Below are positions 25,642 through 34,095 of a stretch of 64,000 bases of DNA, in pieces. The stretch lies in NCBI RefSeq assembly GCF_902150035.1, contig NZ_LR597502.1, positions 62,001 through 126,000 of the forward strand, in the 5' to 3' direction. Position numbers and translations under genes: made by a program. This stretch comes from Enorma burkinafasonensis. Lineage in GTDB: Bacteria; Actinomycetota; Coriobacteriia; Coriobacteriales; Coriobacteriaceae. The notes below the pieces were generated by a model. It was not told the DNA's origin, searched no databases, and was given only the letters and a program-made list of their open reading frames with translations. Numbering within the stretch: position 1 is the first letter of the stretch; every line of letters begins with the position of its first letter.

Positions 25642-26856
25642 TTGCTTTCAGTCGACGAACAGATGCGCATCATCACCTCGGGCGCCGCGCAGATCGTGCC
25701 CGAGGCGGACCTCAAGAAGAAGCTCGAGCGCGGTGTGCCCCTGAACATCAAGCTCGGCGTCGACCCCACCTCGCCCGATCTGCACCTGGGGCACGCGGTG
25801 CCGCTGCGCAAGATGCGCCAGTTCCAGGACCTCGGCCACAAGGTGACGCTCATCATCGGCAACGGCACGGCGATGATCGGCGACCCGTCGGGCAAGAACT
25901 CCACGCGCCCGCAGCTCTCGCAGGAGCAGGTCGAGGCCAACGCGGCCACCTACGTGAGCCAGGCCATGAAGATCCTCGACCCCGAGAAGACCACCATCGT
26001 CCATAACGGCGACTGGATCCTCTCGCTCGACCTCAAGGGCATGCTCGAGCTCTGCAGCAAGTTCACCGTGGCGCGCATCCTCGAGCGCGACGACTTCACC
26101 AAGCGCTACCAGTCGCAGACGCCCATCGCCCTGCACGAGTTCCTCTACCCGGTGATGCAGGCGTTCGACTCCGTCCAGATCAAGGCGGACGTGGAGATGG
26201 GCGGCACCGACCAGCTCTTCAACCTGCTCGCCGGCCGCGAGCTCATGGAGAAGATGGGCATGGAGCCGCAGGTGGCGCTCACGATGCCGCTCCTCGAGGG
26301 CACCGACGGCGTGCGCAAGATGTCCAAGAGCTACGGCAACTACATCGGCCTCACCGACGAGCCGGCCGATATGTTCGGCAAGACCATGTCGATCCCGGAC
26401 GAGATGATCGGCAAGTACTACCGCCTCGCGAGCTCCAAGACGCCCGATGAGGTCGACGCCATCGAGGCCGCGCTCGCCGACGGCTCGGCCGACCCCTACG
26501 AGCTCAAGCGCGCGCTCGGCCGCGACCTGTGCGACACCTACCACGGCGCCGGCGCCGGCGACGAGGCCCAGGCCGAGTTCGACCGCGTGTTCAAGGAGTC
26601 ACAGCTGCCCGAGGACATCGCCGAGGTCGCGGTCGACCTCACGCCCAACGCCGAGGGCCTCGTGTACCTTGCGGGCGTGCTCAAGGAGGCCGGGCTCGCG
26701 CCGTCCGCGGGCGAGGCGCGCCGCCTCATCGACGGCGGCGGCGTGAAGATCGACCAGCAGCCCGTGGCGCCCAAGAGTTACAACGTGGACCCGGCGCTGC
26801 TGCATGCGGGAGCCGTGCTCCAGGTGGGCAAGCGCAAGTTCGCGCGCCTGGCGTAA
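25642..26856 (+). CDS. tyrS: Tyrosyl-tRNA synthetase
   Basis: 404 residues from TTG 25642, with CAGGAGG at 25628-25633; the next ATG lies past the conserved start. Charges tRNA-Tyr. The class I signature is HLGHAVPLRKM (HIGH type) near residue 49, and the KMSKS loop is RKMSKSYGNYIGL. The C-terminal S4-like RNA-binding domain (EARRLIDGGGVKID) is present. The sequence is of the longer, TyrRS-2-like (TyrZ) kind. Confidence 0.96.
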   Translation: MLSVDEQMRIITSGAAQIVPEADLKKKLERGVPLNIKLGVDPTSPDLHLGHAVPLRKMRQFQDLGHKVTLIIGNGTAMIGDPSGKNSTRPQLSQEQVEANAATYVSQAMKILDPEKTTIVHNGDWILSLDLKGMLELCSKFTVARILERDDFTKRYQSQTPIALHEFLYPVMQAFDSVQIKADVEMGGTDQLFNLLAGRELMEKMGMEPQVALTMPLLEGTDGVRKMSKSYGNYIGLTDEPADMFGKTMSIPDEMIGKYYRLASSKTPDEVDAIEAALADGSADPYELKRALGRDLCDTYHGAGAGDEAQAEFDRVFKESQLPEDIAEVAVDLTPNAEGLVYLAGVLKEAGLAPSAGEARRLIDGGGVKIDQQPVAPKSYNVDPALLHAGAVLQVGKRKFARLA

Positions 26857-27222
26857 GCGCCGCCGCGTCCTTGCGGTCCCGGACCCCTCGTCCGATCGTT
26901 GAGGAGGGGATCTGCGGACGCGGGAGGGGACCTGCGGACGCGAGAAGGGCATCTGCGGGCAGGATTTAGCAGGAAACGGTCTTGGAAACACCCTTTTCTT
27001 GCTATTTTGCGCCCGCAGATTCGTTCCCGTAGACGGGACTCACGGAACCGGTCGCCGGGTTGGCGGCCGGTTTCGCCTGGTCCTGGGGTAGGGTGGCTCC
27101 ATAGTACACGACGCGCGGGCGACTTTCCGGTGGGGAGGCCGCCCGCGTCGCGTTTGCGGGGTTCTGCCGGGGTGCGGCGGCGTGCGCGGGAGCTTCCCGC
27201 CGGGGCGCCGCGCCGTGCGGCG
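26857..27222. other. Intergenic region between tyrS and the VOC gene
   Basis: 366 bases without a gene. The first half holds intergenic element 3 (listed separately). The second half is GC-rich with a bulged inverted repeat (gcgggcg near 27114-27121 and cgcccgc near 27140-27146) that could end transcription from either side. No ribosome binding site with an open frame was seen. Confidence 0.5.
26906..27020. repeat. Intergenic element 3: direct word repeats ending in a long hairpin
   Basis: The word (t/c)ctgcggacg occurs at 26911, 26931 and, as tctgcgggca, at 26952, with spacings of 20 and 21 bases. The last copy (atctgcgggc, 26951-26960) is perfectly inverted at 27011-27020, making a 10-bp outer stem that continues imperfectly (ttagcagg opposite a ttgctatt segment). 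The centre contains caccctttt. Design parallels elements at 5812 and 29519. Function unknown. Confidence 0.55.
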
Positions 27223-27594
27223 CTAGCCCTCGTAGTCGTGCAGGACCGCCTCGATGTTGTTGCCCTCGGGGTCGTGCACGAAGCAGGCGTAGTAGCCGGG
27301 ATGGTAGTCGCGCGGGCCGGGTGCGCCGTTGTCGGTCCCGCCGTCGAGCGCGGCGTCGTAGAACGCCTGAACCTCGTCGGTCGTCTTGGCGCGCCACGCA
27401 AAATGGCTCGGCGTCGGCGCCTGACCCTCCTCCGCGGCCGAGATCCACACCGAGTCGCCGGTCGCGTCATCGACGAACTGCGTGCCGCCGGGGTACTCGA
27501 CGCCCTTGCGGTAGCCGAGCGTGCCGAGCACACGCCCGTAGTAGGCCGCCATGGCCTCGGGGTCCGCGGCGTGGATGGTCAGATGGTCGAGCAT
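27223..27594 (-). CDS. VOC-family (glyoxalase/dioxygenase fold) protein
   Basis: 123 residues from ATG 27594, with GGAGGAGACATG overlapping the site. Begins MLDHLTIHAADPEAMAAYYG, a single-module vicinal oxygen chelate start, and ends in FVHDPEGNNIEAVLHDYEG with the usual metal-ligand Glu. The His near position 4 to 7 is the other potential ligand. Members include glyoxalases, antibiotic-modifying enzymes and many without known substrate. Nothing nearby indicates the substrate. Confidence 0.85.
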   Translation of the reverse strand: MLDHLTIHAADPEAMAAYYGRVLGTLGYRKGVEYPGGTQFVDDATGDSVWISAAEEGQAPTPSHFAWRAKTTDEVQAFYDAALDGGTDNGAPGPRDYHPGYYACFVHDPEGNNIEAVLHDYEG

Positions 27595-27702
27595 GTCTCC
27601 TCCTTGCTCTCGGGCGCCGTTGCCGCCATTGTGCCCGCGTGCCGGCGCGCGCTTGCACCGCTATCGGCGAGCGGTACGTCCGGGAGAGGTTCCGGAGGGC
27701 GC

Positions 27703-28836
27703 CTACTCCGCCTCGAGGGAGACGTGGATGTAGGCGGAGCTGTACTCGCCGAAGTCCTCCTCGGAGTCGGTGTAGAACGCGACGATGAGATCGCACGGGT
27801 CGCCGTCGCTCTCGTCGAGGACGCTCATGAAGATCTCCTCGTAGGGCGAGCCGGCGAGGTAGGCCTGGCGGAACTCCTCGGGCAGGGTGTCGAAGGACGC
27901 GAGCTCGTCTGCCGACACGGCGACGCCGCTCTCGGCGATGAGCGGGGCGAGAGCGGCGAGGTCCTCCTCCGCGCGGGCGAGGCTCTCCTCCAGCGGCAGG
28001 GTGACGTCGATATCGAGGGTGTAGGTCACGTCGCGCACGACGCCGTCGGGGTCGACGGTGGCCGTCACGGTGGGGTCCAAGGGCGAGTCGTAGTCGAGCA
28101 GGTGCCCGGTCACCAGGTACCCGTCATCGTCGTAGCTCTCCTCGGGGTCGTTAGCCGTGGTCCAGGAGCAGGCACTCGCGAACGTGCGCTCGAGGTCGTG
28201 GACGGGGCCTGCGGCCTGCGCGCGCTCCTGGCGGATGCCGGCGATCCGGCCGACGTAGCCCGGGACGAACGAGAGCGCGAGCACGGCAGCCACGGCCAGC
28301 ACGGCCGCGCGCCCGCGGGCCTTCGCGTTGGGCAGCGGCACGCCGAGGCGCCCCGCGACGGCAGCGATGTGCCGCTCGAAGGCGGCGAGCATCGAGGACG
28401 CCCACCGGATGCTGTCGACGGAGCCGGCGAGCACCGCGGCGTCACCCAGGTTGTCGAGGGCGGGGTCGGCCGATCCCCGCATCATGCTGCCCATCGCCGC
28501 CGTCGCGCGCCCGCGGGCGATGCCCATCTGCTGCTCCGCGAGGTCGGGGACGGTGCCGCGCGCCCGGTCGACGAGTGCCCGCCAGGGCTCCTTCTGCAGA
28601 CCGGTCCTAAGCGAGACCATGCCGTAGCAGCAGTAGATAAGGGCGCCCGCGACCAGGGCGAGCATGGCGACGGTACCCGGGACGTAGAGGCGGTGCGCGG
28701 TGAGCACCAGGTCGTCCACCATGACGAGCACGATGAACTCGATGAGCAGGATGCCGATCGCCCCCATCATGCTCCGCGAGAGGCGGGCGCGCGTGTAGTA
28801 GCTCTGGATCAGCTTCTGCTCTCCGGCGGTGACCAT
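27703..28836 (-). CDS. Membrane protein of unknown function with large extracytoplasmic domain
   Basis: 377 residues; ATG 28836 is chosen because GGGAG precedes it, while the in-frame ATG at 28881 has no site. Two membrane helices lie in the first 80 residues, with a third at about 190-210. The cytosolic part between them includes ALVDRARGTVPDLAEQQMG and helical segments. The C-terminal 150 residues are acidic, probably outside, with YLVTGHLLDYDSPLDPTVTA and a Glu-rich end. I do not recognise the family. It has no operon partner. Confidence 0.75.
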   Translation of the reverse strand: MVTAGEQKLIQSYYTRARLSRSMMGAIGILLIEFIVLVMVDDLVLTAHRLYVPGTVAMLALVAGALIYCCYGMVSLRTGLQKEPWRALVDRARGTVPDLAEQQMGIARGRATAAMGSMMRGSADPALDNLGDAAVLAGSVDSIRWASSMLAAFERHIAAVAGRLGVPLPNAKARGRAAVLAVAAVLALSFVPGYVGRIAGIRQERAQAAGPVHDLERTFASACSWTTANDPEESYDDDGYLVTGHLLDYDSPLDPTVTATVDPDGVVRDVTYTLDIDVTLPLEESLARAEEDLAALAPLIAESGVAVSADELASFDTLPEEFRQAYLAGSPYEEIFMSVLDESDGDPCDLIVAFYTDSEEDFGEYSSAYIHVSLEAE

Positions 28837-29002
28837 GGGGCGCTCCCGGGTGTCGAGGGGGGTTACATTTGCATCTCCCATTATGCCAAACCGCGCGGGC
28901 ATGCGCCTGAGCGCTCCGATGAGCGACGCGCGGGCCGTCCACGGGGCCGCGTTCCGTCGTATACTGCTGGGCGTCCGGCGCGGCGCGACGACAGGAGGGA
29001 CC

Positions 29003-29509
29003 ATGGCGGAAGCGCGCACGCTCTATATCGATGCCGACGCGTGCCCGGTCACGCGCGAGGCACTCGCCTGCGCCCGGCGCGCCCGCGTGCCCGTCGTCAT
29101 CGTCGGCAACACCACGCAGAACCTCGAGCGGCATATCCGCCGCGACGACCCGCGCGACGCCGCAGATGCCCGCGGGCGCGACGGCGCCCATGCCGGGTTC
29201 TGGGTCGAGGTGCTCGACGTCTCGGTGGGTGCCGACAGCGCCGACTTCGCGATCGTCGAGCGCCTGAAGCCCGAGGACGTCGTGGTCACACAGGACATCG
29301 GCCTCGCGAGCATGGTGCTCGGCCGCGGCGCGGCGGCCATCGGCGTGCGCGGCCGCGTCTACACGAAGGCGACGATCGACATGGACCTCTTCATCCGCCA
29401 CGAGGAGAAGAAGGTGCGTCGCGCGGGCGGGCGCACGCGGGGTCCGGCGGCCTTTACCGCTGAGGACCGCGAGCGCTTCAGCCGCAACCTCGCCGAGCTG
29501 CTGCGGTGA
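29003..29509 (+). CDS. YaiI/YqxD-family (DUF188) protein
   Basis: 168 residues from ATG 29003, with AGGAGGGA just upstream. The family has a PIN-like fold; the acidic cluster YIDADACPVT at the start and VVTQDIGLASMVLG in the middle are typical. A 15-residue insertion rich in Asp, Arg and Ala (near residues 49-64) is longer than in E. coli YaiI. Biochemical role not established. A TATACT at 28960-28965 may be the -10. Confidence 0.85.
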   Translation: MAEARTLYIDADACPVTREALACARRARVPVVIVGNTTQNLERHIRRDDPRDAADARGRDGAHAGFWVEVLDVSVGADSADFAIVERLKPEDVVVTQDIGLASMVLGRGAAAIGVRGRVYTKATIDMDLFIRHEEKKVRRAGGRTRGPAAFTAEDRERFSRNLAELLR

Positions 29510-29518
29510 TGCCGTTGT

Positions 29519-29615
29519 ATCGAGATACTGTCTGGTGGACGGTTTTGCCGTCTTTTTGGGCCGATTCTGTCCATCTGGCAGTATCTCGGTGAAATCAACT
29601 GAAATCGAGATACTG
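29519..29615. repeat. Intergenic element 2: inverted and direct copies of one 10-12 base word
   Basis: The word cgagatactg is found at 29521-29530 and 29606-29615 (as the 12-mer atcgagatactg in both cases), and inverted at 29579-29588. The first and inverted copies form the ends of an imperfect 20-bp hairpin that contains a smaller terminator hairpin. Same layout as the elements at 5812 and 26906 but a different word. Confidence 0.55.
29538..29557 (+). terminator. Intrinsic terminator after the YaiI-like gene
   Basis: gacgg (29538-29542) pairs with ccgtc (29548-29552) across a ttttg loop and is followed by five Ts. It lies 28 bases past the stop codon, inside element 2. Confidence 0.6.
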
Positions 29616-29699
29616 AAATCCGTACACCCTGAGGGGCAGCCGGTGTCGGCGGGTCCGCGCGCGGGCGGCTTCCCACGGGGCATGCGCGACCCCGGCGCC

Positions 29700-31301
29700 T
29701 CACATGCTGCGGAAGACGAGGAACGACACCGCGAGGGCCACGGCCCAGAAGCCGGCGGCATACCAGGCCGCGGGCGCGAGCGCGGCGACGAGGACGCACG
29801 CGACTGCGACGATGGCGGTGGCGGCCTCGCAGGAGAGGCGGATGCGCCCGCGCGCGGGGTCCGCCGCGGAGGCCGCCCCGCAGAGCGCGAGCGCGAGGTC
29901 GAGCGCGGCGGAACCAAGGAAGAGCTCAAGGGCGTCGATGGCCGGCATCCCGAGCGCCATGACCGCCGCCGAGACCGCGCCGGACGCGACCAGCGCGACC
30001 GCGAGGGCGGGGAGCGTCGCGAACGCGAAGAGGGCGGGCGTCGACACGGGCAGGTGGTCGCGGATGAAGCGGTTCCGGGCATCGGCGATGAACACGCGGG
30101 CGAGCGCGCGCTGCACGTCGGCGCCCTGCACCGCGAGCATGATCCAGCTCGCGGTGCCCATGACGCGCGCGCCGATCTCGCCGCCGAGCAGGCCGAGCGC
30201 CGCGCTCTGGCTTGCGAGCGCGCCCGAGAGCAGCAGGGCGCCTAGCGGCGCGACGAGCGCCCCGGCGAGCAGCAGCTGGGGCAGCGTCTCGTAATGGCGG
30301 ACCGTCGAGATGGCGGCGCGCGCCAGGACCGCGGCGCTTCCGCGGGCGCGCGGCATGCGGCCGAAGGGGCGTCGCGCCGCCGAGCGCTGGCTCCTGACGA
30401 GCGAGCGGTAGAGCTTGGGGTCGTAGACGGCCATGCGGCGCACCGCGTAGAGCGAGGCGTCGGCGGCGGCCACGCGGGTGAGCTGCGCCGGCGTGATGCG
30501 CCGCGCGAAGAGCAGACTCGCCGCGATGCAGATGCCTGTCGCCGCGCCCGTGGCGAGGACGATGGCAGCACCTCCGCCCGTGCCTTCCAACAGCATGCCC
30601 GCCGCCGCGACGAGCTGCGGGAACGCTATGACGGGCAGGGCCGCGAGCGCGATGGCCGCCGCGCCGGCGACAGCGAGCGGCACGCGGCGCCCCTCTCTGC
30701 CCGCGCGTATGCGCGCCTCGCCCGCAAGCCAGGCGAGCGCGTGGACCGCACTGACACCGAGCCCCATGGCGAGCGCGTAGGGCAGGCACGCGCTGGGGCC
30801 GGCCCCCAAGCCGCAGGCCGTCGCGGCATAGGCGGCGACGAGGTAGCCGAGAAGACCGCCGACGACACCGCGCACGAGCAGGCGGGGGACGAGCTCGCAG
30901 GCGCTCCAGCCCGCGACCGGTACCGGCAGCTGCGCGAGCCAGGCGGCGTCGGGGGCCGTGGGCACCCAGGGTGCGCGCCACGCGGCCCTCACGAGCTCAA
31001 CGGCGCCTATCCAGGCAGGGATCGCGATCGCCGCGCCGGCGGCCAGGCGCGCGAGGTCCGCGGTGAGCGCCGCCATCTCGGCGCCCTCGACCTCGGCCGC
31101 ACCGCATACGAGGCCGAGCAGCCAGAGCCAGCAGGCGCCGGCGGCCGCGGCGGCGATCGCCACGATGTAGAGCAGGTAGATGCGCTCCATGGCGTCGCGG
31201 GTGTCGTCGAGGTCGGCGCCCGCGGCCCAGAGCCAGAAGTTGAGCTCCGCGCGTAGGTGCCTGCCCTTCAACCAGAGCACGGTTGCAAGTCCCCGGAACA
31301 T
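29700..31301 (-). CDS. ABC transporter membrane subunit (large, unassigned family)
   Basis: 533 residues from ATG 31301, seven bases after the end of the ATPase gene. About 10-12 hydrophobic helices in two halves, separated by a cytosolic stretch with RVAAADASLYAVRRMAVYDPK and an Arg-rich loop. The end (ALAVSFLVFRSM) has no extra domain. It resembles Gram-positive exporter permeases of the two-gene ATPase-permease type, but I cannot name the family. Very Ala-rich codon use. Confidence 0.75.
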   Translation of the reverse strand: MFRGLATVLWLKGRHLRAELNFWLWAAGADLDDTRDAMERIYLLYIVAIAAAAAGACWLWLLGLVCGAAEVEGAEMAALTADLARLAAGAAIAIPAWIGAVELVRAAWRAPWVPTAPDAAWLAQLPVPVAGWSACELVPRLLVRGVVGGLLGYLVAAYAATACGLGAGPSACLPYALAMGLGVSAVHALAWLAGEARIRAGREGRRVPLAVAGAAAIALAALPVIAFPQLVAAAGMLLEGTGGGAAIVLATGAATGICIAASLLFARRITPAQLTRVAAADASLYAVRRMAVYDPKLYRSLVRSQRSAARRPFGRMPRARGSAAVLARAAISTVRHYETLPQLLLAGALVAPLGALLLSGALASQSAALGLLGGEIGARVMGTASWIMLAVQGADVQRALARVFIADARNRFIRDHLPVSTPALFAFATLPALAVALVASGAVSAAVMALGMPAIDALELFLGSAALDLALALCGAASAADPARGRIRLSCEAATAIVAVACVLVAALAPAAWYAAGFWAVALAVSFLVFRSM

Positions 31302-31308
31302 GGCGCAC

Positions 31309-31992
31309 CTACAGCGAGGCCCAGAGGGAGGCGTCGCGCACGGCCGCGCCGTCGAGCTCCTCGATGGCGCCGTCGCCCAGCTTGAGCACGCGGCGGGGTT
31401 CGAGGACCTCGAGCTCGCGGTGACAGCTCATGAGGATGGCGCACCCGCGCGACGCGGCCGCGGAGAGCTCCTCCTCGAGGATGGCGGCCGAGGAGGGGTC
31501 GAGCGGACCCGTGGGCTCGTCGAGCAGCAGGCAGTCGGGTGCAAGGGCGAGCGCGAGCGCGCAGGCGAGCTTCTCGCGCATGCCTCGGGAGAAGCTCTGC
31601 GGGTACTGGTCGCAGAAGCGCGCGATGCCGAAACGCTCGAGCAGCCGGTCCGCCTCGTCCCAGCGCGCGTCGTCCCACAGGTTCGCTCGGCCGAGCAGCT
31701 CGACGTGCTCGTAGGCGGTGAGGTCGTCGTAGAACGCGGGAACGTCGGCGATGAACGCCATGCGGCTGCGCTCGGCGGGGGAGAGCGCGTCGAGCGGCTC
31801 GCCCCGGAACGCGACCGTCCCGGCGCGCAGGTGCTCCCAGCCGGCGAGACAGCGCAGGAGCGTGGACTTGCCGGCGCCGTTCGCGCCTACGAGTAGGGCG
31901 ACCTCGCCGGGCTCGAGGGAGAACGACACGTGCTCCCACACGTTGGCGCGGCCGTAGCCGAACGCTATGTCGCGGACCTCGAGAACGCCCAT
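31309..31992 (-). CDS. ABC transporter ATP-binding protein
   Basis: 227 residues from ATG 31992, preceded by GTGAGGGAGG. Walker A GANGAGKST is near residue 38. The signature reads SFSRGMREKLA (LSGGQ replaced by FSRGM, as in many exporter ATPases), and Walker B is CLLLDEPTGPLDP. The D-loop follows, and the switch is MSCHRELEV. It partners the permease encoded immediately downstream. The substrate is unknown; small ATPases of this kind energise export of peptides or drugs. Confidence 0.9.
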   Translation of the reverse strand: MGVLEVRDIAFGYGRANVWEHVSFSLEPGEVALLVGANGAGKSTLLRCLAGWEHLRAGTVAFRGEPLDALSPAERSRMAFIADVPAFYDDLTAYEHVELLGRANLWDDARWDEADRLLERFGIARFCDQYPQSFSRGMREKLACALALALAPDCLLLDEPTGPLDPSSAAILEEELSAAASRGCAILMSCHRELEVLEPRRVLKLGDGAIEELDGAAVRDASLWASL

Positions 31993-32173
31993 CGCGGCCT
32001 CCCTCACCATCGTCCCGCAGCGCAGCGCGCCGCGGCGTGTTGGCGACATGATACCCCCTTGGTGCCGGACGGAAACCGGTCGCGAACATGCGAGCGCGCC
32101 TCGGCGTGCCGTCTCGTCACGATGCGGCGAACGCCTCGAGCACGGCGATGCGCGGGCGCAAAACATTTCGAGG

Positions 32174-32587
32174 TCAGCGCCGGCTGTCCCGGAACCGCCG
32201 CAGCGCCCATCCGCAGACGAGGCCGATGACGCCGGGGGCGAGCCCCATGAGGAAGGCAGCGAGGCCGACGGGCGCGATGTTCGCGATGCCGAGGGCGGTG
32301 GAGAGGCTGAACGTCAGCAGCAGGGCCGCGACGTAGAGCACGGCTCCGGCGAGCGGCGCGACGAGGCGAGCCGCCCCGAGCTCCCGGCGCCAGCCCGCCA
32401 GCGCGCAGGCGACCGTGGCAGCGCTGGGCAGCACCAGGTAGTACACGACAAGCGTGTAGGCGAAGATCCCGCCGCCGGAAAACGGCATGCCCAGCCAGAA
32501 CCAGAGGATGCATGCCAGCCAAAGGAGCGCATAGACGATGGCTGCGATGGAAAGCGCCCGTCCGGCGCGTGCGAGCAACGCCTTCAT
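32174..32587 (-). CDS. Small membrane protein, four predicted helices
   Basis: 137 residues from ATG 32587. Four hydrophobic segments (about 12-33, 40-62, 75-97, 101-125) and a basic C-terminus RRFRDSRR. No recognised domain. It is separated from the ABC ATPase gene by 181 bases and probably has its own promoter. Function unknown. Confidence 0.65.
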   Translation of the reverse strand: MKALLARAGRALSIAAIVYALLWLACILWFWLGMPFSGGGIFAYTLVVYYLVLPSAATVACALAGWRRELGAARLVAPLAGAVLYVAALLLTFSLSTALGIANIAPVGLAAFLMGLAPGVIGLVCGWALRRFRDSRR

Positions 32588-32684
32588 ACCCGATCACCCC
32601 CGGTGGTCGTATGGACCCTCAGTCGGATGATACCCTCATCGAACCGGGGGCGATCAGGCACGAGTACGTACGGGGCCGAGCGCG

Positions 32685-32957
32685 TCACGGCGCGACGGGA
32701 GCCTCCGGCGCCTCGGGCGCGGCGATGCCGGAGGTATCGATCTCGCCCAGCTCCGCGAGCTGCTCGATGAGGGGGAGCCCCGTCGGGTCATCCACCTCGA
32801 CGCCGCCAAGGACGATGCTGTCGTCGCGCGTGTCGATCTGCGTCGAGAACACGGCCGGGTCGAACCCTGACGCGATGAACCCCATGGCCGCGATGACGAT
32901 GCCCGCAGCGACGAGCCCGCCGGCCACGGCGAGGAAGGTCTTCTTTGCGATGCTCAT
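32685..32957 (-). CDS. Small single-pass membrane protein in the PadR operon
   Basis: 90 residues from ATG 32957, with AGGAGGGG at ideal spacing. One N-terminal membrane helix (about 8-28) after MSIAKKTF, then an acidic extracytoplasmic part ending in a Pro/Glu/Ala repeat (APEAPEAPVAP). It lies 10 bases after the DUF1700 gene. In many PadR-DUF1700 operons the third gene is a DUF4097 beta-helix adhesin-like protein; this may be a drastically shortened relative, because the start looks similar but the repeat domain is absent. Confidence 0.7.
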   Translation of the reverse strand: MSIAKKTFLAVAGGLVAAGIVIAAMGFIASGFDPAVFSTQIDTRDDSIVLGGVEVDDPTGLPLIEQLAELGEIDTSGIAAPEAPEAPVAP

Positions 32958-32967
32958 GGTTCCCCTC

Positions 32968-33660
32968 CTAGTTATGTGCCATGACAAGATGGCCGCTGTG
33001 ATCTGCATCCGCTTCGCTTGCGGGACCGCTCTCCCTGATAAGGGAGGTGTAATGGCGTCCGCCACCATCGCCGTTCCGGTCCTTCCAGAAGGGCGAGACG
33101 GCCTTTTTCACCCAGAGCGCCGAGATGCGCGCGATCTGCTTGGAGATGACCCATGCCGCGGCACCGACGAGCAGCGCGCCGCCGATGAGGGCGAGCCCCG
33201 AGCCGAGCATGGCGAGCGCGTACGGCACGTTCCCGATGGCGATGCCCGCGGCCACGAGCGCGAGGACTGCCAGCCCCACGGCGCCGAGCGCGGCGGCGAC
33301 GACCCACACGCAGAGCGCCAGCGCCCAGATGCACACGTATACGCTCAGCGCCACGGCGGCAAAGGCGACCAGCAGCGAGAGCCACACGGGCGACCCCAGG
33401 ATCACGAGCACCCAGAGCAGCACGTTGCTGCGCCGGCGCGTCCGCGCGATGGCGCGCGGCACGGCGGGCAGGTCGTCGAGCGTGGCCTCGGCCACCTCGC
33501 CGGGCGTGCCCAGGGCCGCTACCGCCTCCTTTTCGGTCATGCCGTCCTCCATGCGGTCGGCGATGGCCTCCGCGTAGAACGCCTTGGTGTCCTCGATCTG
33601 CTCGGCCGGCAGACAGGCGAGCAGCTCGCCCAGCCGGTTCAGGAACTCTTCCCTCGTCAT
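32968..33660 (-). CDS. DUF1700/HAAS-domain membrane protein
   Basis: 230 residues from ATG 33660, with GGAGGGAG upstream. Residues 1-65 form the helical HAAS domain (MTREEFLNRLGELLACLP, then DRMEDGMTEKEAVAALGTP). Three to four membrane helices follow and a short cytosolic tail. Its start overlaps the padR stop (ATGA), so the two are translationally coupled. PadR-DUF1700 pairs commonly respond to envelope stress, with the HAAS protein thought to signal to or sequester partner proteins. Confidence 0.85.
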   Translation of the reverse strand: MTREEFLNRLGELLACLPAEQIEDTKAFYAEAIADRMEDGMTEKEAVAALGTPGEVAEATLDDLPAVPRAIARTRRRSNVLLWVLVILGSPVWLSLLVAFAAVALSVYVCIWALALCVWVVAAALGAVGLAVLALVAAGIAIGNVPYALAMLGSGLALIGGALLVGAAAWVISKQIARISALWVKKAVSPFWKDRNGDGGGRHYTSLIRESGPASEADADHSGHLVMAHN

Positions 33661-33968
33661 GATCGCGCTCCCTCCACGTAGCGGTAAATCTCCTGCACGG
33701 ACGGCCACTCGGCGAGAAACTCGTCGATACGTGCCCGGCCGGCATCGGTGATGCGGTAGTACTTGCGCAACCGCCCGTTGTGCTCGGCGGAGCGCGCCGC
33801 GATGCATCCGGCCTTCTCCAGGCGCTTCAAGAGCGGGTAGAGCGTGGACTCCGTGAGCCCCATGCTCGCCGGCACATCCTTGACGATCTGGTAGCCGTAG
33901 GACTCCTCGTCGCGTAAGGCCGCGAGCACGCATGCCTCGAGGAACCCGCGCTTCATCTGGGCTTCCAT
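33657..33968 (-). CDS. PadR-family transcriptional regulator
   Basis: 103 residues; ATG 33968 has AAGGAGG seven bases upstream, while an in-frame GTG at 33974 is too close to it. A winged helix of the short PadR-s2 type: KRGFLEACVLAALRDEESYG, then TESTLYPLLKRLEKAGCI. It probably represses its own operon through the inverted repeat just upstream, and is released by an envelope or drug signal. Confidence 0.92.
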   Translation of the reverse strand: MEAQMKRGFLEACVLAALRDEESYGYQIVKDVPASMGLTESTLYPLLKRLEKAGCIAARSAEHNGRLRKYYRITDAGRARIDEFLAEWPSVQEIYRYVEGARS

Positions 33969-34003
33969 CCGCACACCTCCTTTCGTCCTATACTGTACGA
34001 CGC

Positions 34004-34024
34004 ATACTATACGCTACATAGTAT
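34004..34024. promoter_or_regulatory. Palindromic operator upstream of padR
   Basis: A perfect 7-bp inverted repeat, atactat (34004-34010) and atagtat (34018-34024), with a 7-base spacer lies 36 bases before the padR start in an AT-rich island. ATACT-AGTAT type repeats are typical PadR operators, so autoregulation is likely. Confidence 0.6.
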
Positions 34025-34095
34025 ATGACGTCAACAGTTGTGCGAAAGGAAAATGATTCAGTTCGGGAGGGGGGAGAACGGGCCTCTCCGTGGCG

